This document shows, piece after piece, positions 1 through 5,778 of a stretch of DNA of 10,672 nt. Both the position numbers and the translations under genes were made by a program. Numbering within the stretch: the stretch's first letter is position 1; each line of letters begins with the position of its first letter. The notes beneath the pieces are model-generated. The model did not search any database. It was not told where the DNA came from and saw nothing but the letters and a program-made list of their open reading frames with translations. Source of the DNA: Bermanella sp034111105 (GTDB lineage: Bacteria; Pseudomonadota; Gammaproteobacteria; Pseudomonadales; Oceanobacteraceae); the NCBI GenBank assembly GCA_034111105.1, contig JAWUXY010000177.1, forward strand, positions 1 to 10,672, given 5' to 3'.

Positions 1-171
1 AGCTATGACACGGGCGAATCAAAGACCATAACATTTGAATTATTTCAAAGTGACCGAATTGACTGCTATAAAGTTTTGGTTCATGGCAAGCTTTGGAAAA
101 AACGCGTCGGCCTTAGCAAGATACTGGAAGATATTCGTAAAGCCTTACCCCGGCACAGCCGCTTGGAATAA
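1..171 (+). CDS. C-terminal end of an unidentified protein (partial at left edge)
   Basis: Frame 1 is open from the first base to a TAA at 169-171, giving 56 residues with no start codon in the window, so this is the 3' end of a gene that begins outside. The translated end is rich in charged and hydrophobic residues in a helix-like pattern (for example KVLVHGKLWKKRVGLSKIL) and ends PRHSRLE. It reads more like a real protein than the overlapping frame starting at 35, which has a poor composition and no ribosome binding site. I do not recognise the family. The gene converges on the AraC-type gene across a 91-bp gap in which I see no clear terminator hairpin. Confidence 0.6.
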   Translation, partial: SYDTGESKTITFELFQSDRIDCYKVLVHGKLWKKRVGLSKILEDIRKALPRHSRLE

Positions 172-262
172 CCACTGCCTTCACTCTAGATACACAGCCA
201 GACGACGCTTGCTTTAAATTAATACATAGCATGAGTTAGAATCAATGGGCCTTCTACTTTAT
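172..262. other. Short convergent intergenic region, nothing recognised
   Basis: This 91-bp stretch separates the partial gene on the left from the stop codon of the AraC-type gene. I looked for a stem-loop followed by a T-tract on either strand and for a small gene with a ribosome binding site, and found neither. Confidence 0.5.
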
Positions 263-1267
263 TCACACCACCCGTTTACGATATTCCCGCGGCCCCATTA
301 AAAACCAGCGCTGGCAACTGCGTGAAAAACCCGATTGTTCCGAATAACCCAATAGCCGTGAAACTTGCCCAAGCTTTAAGGCCTTTTCTTTTAAATACAT
401 TTCAGCCAGCTCTTTGAGCACCTTGTCTTTTATTTTTCGAAAGTTAGTGCCTTCGGCTTCTAATAAACGGTGCAGTTGGCGCACGTCCATTTCTAATGCT
501 TTGGCCACGGATTCGTTGGAGCATTGCTCAGCCATTAATAAGGGCTTTATAAGTGCCTCTACCCGTTCGCTGAGTGAAGATTGCTTGGCTAAAAAGTGGC
601 TTTCTAAATAGCTATAAGCCATGGCGCCTAGCTCGGTTTGCTGTGAGCTTAAGGGAAGATTTAAGTCGCGGGCATTCACCTCATAACCGGATACGCCTTG
701 GTTGAAGGCAATCTCACAAGGAAAAGCTTTACGATAAACCGCATTGGTATTCACCGGTGAATGAGGCAATAAAACTTTGAGGGGCACGGCTTGGCCACCG
801 CTTAGCATATGGATAATCTTGGCGGATAACGCCATGGTGAGCTCTACCGCTTGGGTGCATTTAGGCAAGGGCTTGAGCAAGATTTCTACGGCCACCAATA
901 AGGTTTGCCCACCAGGTAACACACTGACATTTAACCCTAAAGCGGGTGTATACACATGCAGATAACTTGAAACCCGTTGCAATGCTTGGCCTAGATTTTC
1001 GCTTTGCTGAGCAGCCAGTGCAATGGGGCCAAGTACGCTAAAGTCTTGCTGGTTGGCGCAGCGAATACCGAAGTCATGGCATTTTAGGGCTTTTGCACTG
1101 GCCTCTAGCAAACCCACAAAATTGCGATACGGGAACATGTAGCCTTCGGTTTCGAGCTTGACGCGGTCGAGCTTAAACGGTGCCAATAAAGCATCTGGGT
1201 TACCGCCCAGTTGCTCAACTAGCTGGCAATAGCCAGTTAAGGATTCGCTTCTTACCAATTGTGTCAT
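263..1267 (-). CDS. AraC-family transcriptional regulator (arabinose-binding-like N-terminus)
   Basis: The 334-aa product has the layout of the AraC subgroup with a PF12625-like N-terminal ligand/dimerisation domain (about residues 15-205) and a C-terminal double helix-turn-helix DNA-binding domain (about 235-334). The first HTH covers NESVAKALEMDVRQLHRLL. The second has the family signature LGYSEQSGFSR followed by QRWF and GPREYRKR at the very end. Length is normal for the subgroup (about 330-345 aa). The ATG at 1267 is the only reasonable start because a stop lies four codons upstream in frame; there is no good Shine-Dalgarno sequence before it. The gene is divergent from the GMC dehydrogenase gene, and regulators of this type often control the neighbouring catabolic gene, so it is probably a ligand-responsive activator of that gene and may control itself. 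The ligand cannot be read from sequence. Confidence 0.93.
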   Translation of the reverse strand: MTQLVRSESLTGYCQLVEQLGGNPDALLAPFKLDRVKLETEGYMFPYRNFVGLLEASAKALKCHDFGIRCANQQDFSVLGPIALAAQQSENLGQALQRVSSYLHVYTPALGLNVSVLPGGQTLLVAVEILLKPLPKCTQAVELTMALSAKIIHMLSGGQAVPLKVLLPHSPVNTNAVYRKAFPCEIAFNQGVSGYEVNARDLNLPLSSQQTELGAMAYSYLESHFLAKQSSLSERVEALIKPLLMAEQCSNESVAKALEMDVRQLHRLLEAEGTNFRKIKDKVLKELAEMYLKEKALKLGQVSRLLGYSEQSGFSRSCQRWFLMGPREYRKRVV

Positions 1268-1406
1268 GGGTTTTACTTAGTCAAAGTGGCCGCTTATGTG
1301 CCAAAGATGATAAGTTTATGTCTGGAAAAGGCAAGTTTTTAAGTATGAGAATTGGCAAACTAATGCTCATCGACTAATGCCATCAAACTAAAATAGAAAA
1401 ATAATA
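1268..1406. promoter_or_regulatory. Divergent promoter region between AraC regulator and GMC genes
   Basis: This 139-bp region must hold the promoters of both divergent genes. For the minus-strand regulator there is a possible sigma70 promoter: TTGCCT (complement of 1329-1334), a 16-bp spacer, and TATCAT (complement of 1307-1312). TTATGT occurs at 1294-1299 and again at 1316-1321, exactly 22 bp apart; in a 22-bp alignment of the two units 12 positions match. AraC-type proteins typically bind such direct half-sites about two helical turns apart. A second direct repeat, ACTAATGC, occurs at 1359-1366 and 1373-1380. On the plus strand TTGGCA (1352-1357) and TAAAAT (1389-1394) are seen but are not correctly spaced from each other. 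The site assignments are inference. Confidence 0.4.
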
Positions 1407-3017
1407 ATGAAAAACCAAACGTTCGATTACGTCATCGTAGGCGCAGGCAGTGCAGGCTGCGTATTAGCCAGCCGCTTAACTGAGAATCCAAACATCAGCG
1501 TTTGTCTGTTAGAGGCAGGTAAAAAAGACAACTCAGCCTTTATTCACGCCCCAGCGGGTGTGGCAGCCACGGTGCCTTATGGCATTTTTAGCTGGCATTA
1601 CAATACCGTGCCGCAAAAGGGTTTAAACAACCGCTTAGGCATGCAGCCGCGCGGCAAGGTAGTTGGTGGCTCTAGCTCTATTAACGCCATGATGTATATT
1701 CGCGGTGCCCACTGGGATTACGACAACTGGGCAGCCCAAGGCAACAATGGCTGGTCTTATAACGATGTTCTGCCCTACTTTATCAAAGCTGAGAACAACG
1801 AAACCCTTCACGATGAATACCACGGCCAAGGCGGCCCGTTGAATGTAAGCGAGCTAAGTGACCCTAGCCATTTTAACGAATTCTTTTTAGATGCCTGCGA
1901 ACAAAATGGCATTCCCCGTAAGCCCGACCTAAACGGTGCCAGCCAAGCGGGCTGTCGCATGAACCAGGTAACGCAAAAAGGCGGCGAGCGCGGCAGCGCT
2001 GCTAAAGGCTACCTGACCCCTAACCTTGCCCGCCCTAACCTTACGGTGATGACCGAAGCCCATGTGACAAAAGTAGACGTCAGCAATGATACCGCCACGG
2101 GCGTGACCTTTTATCAAGGCAAAGACTTAGTCACAGTGAACGCCAGCAAAGAAGTGATCATGAGCGCAGGCGCATATGGCACGCCGCAAATCCTTCAGCT
2201 TTCGGGCATCGGCCCTAAACAACACCTTGAAAGTCTCGGCATCAAGGTAGTGAAAGACGTACCGGGCGTGGGCAGCAACCTGCAAGACCATATTTCGGTA
2301 GTGCCAATTTATAAAACCAAACTATTCACCCCAAGCAAAGGCACCTTTGGTTATTCATTAGGCGGCGGCTATGACGTAGTGAAGGCGATTTTTCAGTGGG
2401 TATTTAAACGTCGCGGCTTGCTCACCAGTAACTTCGCGGAGTCTGCGGGCTTTTACAGCACAGATGAAAACGTACCGGCACCGGATATTGAGATCACGTT
2501 TATTACTGGCATCGTGGATGACCACACCCGTAAGTTCCACCTTGGCCATGGCTACTGCGCTCACGCGACCTTGATGCGACCTAAAAGCCGCGGCAGTGTG
2601 CGCCTTGCCAGCAAGGACCCATTAAAAGACCCTCTCATCGACCCGAATTACCTAGACGACGAAGACGACATGAATCGCTTAGTGAAAGGCCTACAAAAAA
2701 CCATCGACATTTTAGAGTCTAAGCCGTTTGATAAGGTAAAAGGCAAGACGATTTACCCAGTTGAACGCGACAATATTGCGCAGCTTAAAGAGTACATCCG
2801 CAACCATTCGGATACCGAATACCACCCAGTGGGCACCTGTAAAATGGGCCCAGACACCGACCCAATGGCCGTGGTGGATAACGAGCTTAAGTTCAAAGGC
2901 ATTCATAATTTGCGCGTGGTTGATGCCTCTATTATGCCTAACTTAGTCACTGGCAATACCAACGCCCCTACCGTGATGATTGCTGAAAAAGCCGCGGATA
3001 TTATTCTAGGTAAATAA
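1407..3017 (+). CDS. GMC-family FAD-dependent alcohol/choline-type dehydrogenase
   Basis: The 536-aa product is a complete GMC oxidoreductase. The FAD-binding Rossmann motif GAGSAG is at residues 12-17, followed by the ribose-binding acid in LLEAG (Glu36). GMC signature 1 is around residues 83-99 (GKVVGGSSSIN..., ending in YIRG). GMC signature 2 is at about 256-270 (AYGTPQILQLSGIGP). The catalytic pair appears intact: His473 in YHPVGTCKMG and Asn517 in GNTNAPT, 44 residues apart as in choline oxidase. Family members oxidise primary alcohols or choline to aldehydes using FAD. AlkJ-type alkanol dehydrogenases and BetA-type choline dehydrogenases are the closest named types, but there is no aldehyde dehydrogenase, BetI or alkane hydroxylase gene nearby to decide, so I leave the symbol empty. 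The start is fixed by the FAD motif beginning at residue 8, although only A-rich sequence and no clear Shine-Dalgarno precedes it. It is divergent from an AraC regulator and ends at a strong terminator. Confidence 0.95.
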   Translation: MKNQTFDYVIVGAGSAGCVLASRLTENPNISVCLLEAGKKDNSAFIHAPAGVAATVPYGIFSWHYNTVPQKGLNNRLGMQPRGKVVGGSSSINAMMYIRGAHWDYDNWAAQGNNGWSYNDVLPYFIKAENNETLHDEYHGQGGPLNVSELSDPSHFNEFFLDACEQNGIPRKPDLNGASQAGCRMNQVTQKGGERGSAAKGYLTPNLARPNLTVMTEAHVTKVDVSNDTATGVTFYQGKDLVTVNASKEVIMSAGAYGTPQILQLSGIGPKQHLESLGIKVVKDVPGVGSNLQDHISVVPIYKTKLFTPSKGTFGYSLGGGYDVVKAIFQWVFKRRGLLTSNFAESAGFYSTDENVPAPDIEITFITGIVDDHTRKFHLGHGYCAHATLMRPKSRGSVRLASKDPLKDPLIDPNYLDDEDDMNRLVKGLQKTIDILESKPFDKVKGKTIYPVERDNIAQLKEYIRNHSDTEYHPVGTCKMGPDTDPMAVVDNELKFKGIHNLRVVDASIMPNLVTGNTNAPTVMIAEKAADIILGK

Positions 3018-3043
3018 GGCAGTTGGCGAAAAACACTAGGCAT

Positions 3044-3081
3044 AAAAAAAGCGCTGATATGACGATATCAGCGCTTTTTTT
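3044..3081. terminator. Bidirectional rho-independent terminator
   Basis: A perfect inverted repeat has arms at 3044-3060 and 3065-3081 (17 bp, inner part GCGCTGATAT/ATATCAGCGC) around a 4-nt loop GACG. The arms start with seven A and end with seven T, so a U-tract follows the GC-rich stem in both directions. It lies 26 bp after the GMC stop codon and 12 bp after the stop codon of the convergent 250-aa gene, and should terminate both transcripts. Confidence 0.93.
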
Positions 3082-3093
3082 ACACTATACGGT

Positions 3094-3846
3094 TTAGCTT
3101 TTTTTCATTAAGCGGCGGGCTTTTAACAATAGGTAATGAAGGTCTAATGAATTAAACCCTAATTTTGGATAAAACAACCGCACACACTGGCGCTGCCAAG
3201 CGTCTCTTCTTTCAAGCCACGTTAAACGTACATTTAGCCCAGCTAGCTCGGCGAGATACATTTTAACCAACAGCGCTTTATCTTCATTTTGCTCAGATGA
3301 TAAGCCGTGGCGTTTTGTCAGATACTCTTGCGTGTCTTGGGCTAAGTTGGCAAAAATACGCACACAAAGGCTTTCACGCTTTAACAAACGCTCTACACCC
3401 AGCAAACCAACCACGGCGTATTCGAAAACGTCTAAAGCCACTTTTTGGTTATCAATATAGTTAGCGAACAAAACGGCTTCGTTGTCTATTACCGTTGCAG
3501 GGGCGCTAATCGACAAACCACATGCTTGTGGTGATGCCACTACCTTAGCCTTTACACCCAAATTGCGCTCTAGGTCTTGCAGCCAATCTTTAACACGCAT
3601 TACGTGAGTAGTATTGGCTGGGCTACGCGATAACTGTTCATTTGCCGCAGGCAAAAGGTTTAACTGAATGAAGGCTTTTTTAATGGCTTCAATGTTAAGG
3701 GGTAATGAATCAACAGCAGATTGTTCTTGAAGAGTAACGGCACTATTCACGATAAGCACACCTAAAACTATATACTTAGCTATTCTGCGACTAAACCTTT
3801 CGAATAACAAAGCCAGCGTGTTCGTTTTGTGACTACGGTCATACAC
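3094..3846 (-). CDS. Unrecognised 250-aa membrane-anchored protein
   Basis: I do not recognise this protein. The N-terminus is basic (HK, RFSRR, K24) and followed by one hydrophobic segment at about residues 25-39 (YIVLGVLIVNSAVTL), consistent with a signal anchor or an uncleaved signal that puts the remainder outside the cytoplasm. The body is mixed alpha/hydrophobic with cysteines at 109, 161 and 221 and a strongly basic, aromatic C-terminal third (LTWLERRDAWQRQ, ending RRLMKKS). No enzyme motif is apparent. The start is a GTG at 3844-3846 supported by AGAGG just upstream; no in-frame ATG exists before the next upstream stop. The gene stands alone: it converges on the GMC gene at a shared terminator and is divergent from the DUF2061 gene. 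Composition and length support a real gene; function is unknown. Confidence 0.78.
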   Translation of the reverse strand: MYDRSHKTNTLALLFERFSRRIAKYIVLGVLIVNSAVTLQEQSAVDSLPLNIEAIKKAFIQLNLLPAANEQLSRSPANTTHVMRVKDWLQDLERNLGVKAKVVASPQACGLSISAPATVIDNEAVLFANYIDNQKVALDVFEYAVVGLLGVERLLKRESLCVRIFANLAQDTQEYLTKRHGLSSEQNEDKALLVKMYLAELAGLNVRLTWLERRDAWQRQCVRLFYPKLGFNSLDLHYLLLKARRLMKKS

Positions 3847-3850
3847 ATAA

Positions 3851-3855
3851 CCTCT
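3851..3855 (-). promoter_or_regulatory. Ribosome binding site deciding a GTG start
   Basis: On the minus strand AGAGG (complement of CCTCT) sits 4 nt before the GTG at 3844-3846. The ATG triplets close to it are out of frame with the long reading frame, so this site supports GTG as the start of the 250-aa gene. Confidence 0.55.
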
Positions 3856-3898
3856 AAGATAGTAAAAAGCTATGCCCTTCTTAGTTACGATTGATTTT

Positions 3899-3917
3899 AA
3901 GAATGATAACTATTCGT
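3899..3917. promoter_or_regulatory. Putative Fur-box-like operator
   Basis: The 19 bp AAGAATGATAACTATTCGT match the classic Fur consensus GATAATGATAATCATTATC at 12 of 19 positions, with a strong central GATAAC-T-ATT core. It lies in the divergent region between the 250-aa gene and the DUF2061 gene. It would overlap a possible minus-strand promoter made of TTGCAG (complement of 3927-3932), an 18-bp spacer and TATCAT (complement of 3903-3908). The match is moderate and iron control is inference. Confidence 0.3.
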
Positions 3918-3948
3918 AAATAATGACTGCAACTTAAGAGGTACCACC

Positions 3949-4143
3949 ATGAATAAAACCATCAGCTTTGCCATTGTTCACTTTTCAGTCGCCTTTACGA
4001 TCACTTACATCATGACGGGTAGCCTTGTCATTGGTGGCGCACTGGCCTTAATTGAGCCCGCTGTTAATACGGTGGCCTTTTATATTCATGAGAAGCTATG
4101 GAGTCAATCAGCTAAGCCCCAGAGCCCCGTGCTTAGCGCATAA
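3949..4143 (+). CDS. DUF2061-family small inner-membrane protein
   Basis: The 64-aa product matches the DUF2061 family pattern: K-T-I-S-F-A-I near the start, a first membrane helix (about residues 5-25), the signature GGALALIEPAVNTVAFY in a second helix (about 26-46), and the family's typical HEKLW at 47-51. A short polar tail follows. The function of the family is not established. The start has a good Shine-Dalgarno sequence AAGAGG at 3936-3941, 7 nt before the ATG. The diguanylate cyclase gene follows 48 bp downstream on the same strand, so the two may share a transcript. A Fur-like box lies 31 bp upstream of the start. Confidence 0.9.
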   Translation: MNKTISFAIVHFSVAFTITYIMTGSLVIGGALALIEPAVNTVAFYIHEKLWSQSAKPQSPVLSA

Positions 4144-4191
4144 ACACCACATATTTAAAAAAGGTGGCTATGCTTAAAATCAGGAGGAACC

Positions 4192-5745
4192 ATGAGCCTA
4201 AGGTCCTTAGTTTTTTTAGCTGCCATCTCTTACACGCTAATAATCGGTGGAAGCCTACTTGGCTATCGCCTTTTGGTGGTGTTCCCCGCTTTGCTTGAAT
4301 CGACCATCGAGCTGCACAGCAACGATATAAAGGCGGTTTATTCTGCCTACAATAGCGAAAGAACAAACTTAGTACGCTTCAATTTGAATTTATCAAAATG
4401 GGACGATACTTATGACTACGCGGAAAATAAAACGCCTAAATATATTTCAAGTAATATATCGGGCTCATTTTTAGAATCTGGCATAGACGCACTTGCTATC
4501 ACAGATAAAAATGGCGACCTCCTTTACGGTGCACAAAAAAAAGGCAATGAGTTTGTCGAAACACAATCGATTATCGATATCTCACCAGACTTAGACATTG
4601 AAACATTGCTTGCCCATGATCGACAATTTGGTTTTATTCGCATAAATAATCATTTTGGGTATTTCGCCAGCTCACATATACAAACTTCTGACGAGACCTC
4701 TGATACAAATGGCATTTTAATCTTTGTTAAATTATTAAGTCATGAATTCTTCAATCGAATTAATCACATCACCGAAGCAAAATTCACCCATCACGCACTC
4801 AGTGACGTGAATTTCTTCGAAATGGAATCAGACCCACTACTCGATGGTGAAGAATTCGAAATAGACGATGCCCGCAGCAAATATTATATCTGGGTAACAA
4901 ACCACATCAGCGAACCCATTGGTATTGTTGAGGTTGAATATCCATTAGACAGTATACCTGAGAAGTTTGACAACATTACCATTTACAGTTTTAGCGCCCT
5001 TTTGATGCTACCAATATTTATTACCATTGCCGTTTGGATTATTTTTCTTGCGCCAATTTCAAACATGTTTAAACAAATAAAAAACATGTCAACCTCCGGA
5101 ACGATCACCAACATAACGATTAAAAGCCATGTCTCTGAATTTAAAACATTTCAAATAGTGTTTAATGGCCTAGTGACCAAAATCAAACTTTACCAAGATA
5201 AGCTCGAAAGCGAATCACAAACAGATGGGCTAACCGGTATATATAACCGTCGACACTTCAATGAGCATTACGACCAAACCTGGCGTGCAAGCACAAGAAA
5301 CGCATTACCCTTAGCCATTATCATGATGGACATTGATCACTTTAAAAAATACAACGATCACTATGGCCACCAAAAAGGCGATGAGGCATTAATAGCCGTT
5401 GCCCACGCATTGCAAACTCATACACGTCGAGCATTGGATTTATTGGCACGGTATGGCGGTGAAGAGTTTGTTATGATTTGTCAGTCAGATAACGAAGAGC
5501 AGCTCAAGCAATTGCTCTCCAATATACTCACCAGCATTACAGACCTAAACATAGAGCATGTTCTTTCAAGTACTGGCAATAAGTTAACCATTAGCTGTGG
5601 TGCTTGCCACATTATAAATACAGGTGCGTGGATGCAAAATCATAAAGAGCTCGCACTAAAAATGGCCGACCAAGCACTCTATAAAGCAAAAAATTCAGGT
5701 AGGAATAAATTTTATATTAGCCACTTAGACGAACTAAGTAGCTAA
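4192..5745 (+). CDS. Membrane diguanylate cyclase with CHASE4 sensor domain
   Basis: The 517-aa product would make cyclic di-GMP from two GTP. The first membrane helix is at about residues 6-31. A periplasmic CHASE4-like sensor domain follows, with the signature WDDTYDY at 70-76 and a downstream ITDKNGDLLYG segment. The second helix is at about 264-290, then a short linker and a C-terminal GGDEF domain starting at DGLTGIYNRR (345-354). The metal-binding aspartate is in MMDID (D380), and the active-site loop GGEEF is at 422-426. The inhibitory I-site RALD (R413-D416) lies exactly five residues before it, so both catalysis and product inhibition look intact. There is no EAL domain. The start has a perfect AGGAGG at 4182-4187, 4 nt before ATG. 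The gene looks more AT-rich than its neighbours. It ends 7 bp from the convergent dinG stop codon. The signal sensed is unknown. Confidence 0.95.
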   Translation: MSLRSLVFLAAISYTLIIGGSLLGYRLLVVFPALLESTIELHSNDIKAVYSAYNSERTNLVRFNLNLSKWDDTYDYAENKTPKYISSNISGSFLESGIDALAITDKNGDLLYGAQKKGNEFVETQSIIDISPDLDIETLLAHDRQFGFIRINNHFGYFASSHIQTSDETSDTNGILIFVKLLSHEFFNRINHITEAKFTHHALSDVNFFEMESDPLLDGEEFEIDDARSKYYIWVTNHISEPIGIVEVEYPLDSIPEKFDNITIYSFSALLMLPIFITIAVWIIFLAPISNMFKQIKNMSTSGTITNITIKSHVSEFKTFQIVFNGLVTKIKLYQDKLESESQTDGLTGIYNRRHFNEHYDQTWRASTRNALPLAIIMMDIDHFKKYNDHYGHQKGDEALIAVAHALQTHTRRALDLLARYGGEEFVMICQSDNEEQLKQLLSNILTSITDLNIEHVLSSTGNKLTISCGACHIINTGAWMQNHKELALKMADQALYKAKNSGRNKFYISHLDELSS

Positions 5746-5749
5746 TAGT

Positions 5750-5778
5750 ATTTTACGCATGCAAGTCTCGCGTAAAAT
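5750..5778. repeat. Inverted repeat at the convergent DGC/dinG junction
   Basis: A perfect 9-bp inverted repeat, ATTTTACGC (5750-5758) and GCGTAAAAT (5770-5778), surrounds an 11-nt loop and spans the dinG stop codon. With only 7 bp between the convergent stop codons there is little other room for a terminator. No U-tract follows the stem on either strand, so it is at best a weak terminator or an mRNA 3'-end structure. Confidence 0.4.

Noticed and set aside
35..217. Possible 60-aa plus-strand gene at the left edge
   Set aside because: It has no ribosome binding site and overlaps a more protein-like open frame that runs in from the edge.
1407..3017. Calling the GMC gene betA (choline dehydrogenase) or alkJ
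   Set aside because: No betaine aldehyde dehydrogenase, BetI, transporter or alkane hydroxylase gene is in the window, and GMC substrate cannot be assigned from the conserved motifs alone.
4133..4366. 77-aa minus-strand frame opposite the cyclase start
   Set aside because: It is antisense to the DUF2061 end and the cyclase N-terminus, has no start signal, and has a cysteine/arginine-rich shadow composition.
4535..4542. Run of eight A in the diguanylate cyclase gene as a phase-variation tract
   Set aside because: Eight A in an A-rich gene is common, and the reading frame is intact on both sides; there is no sign of switching.
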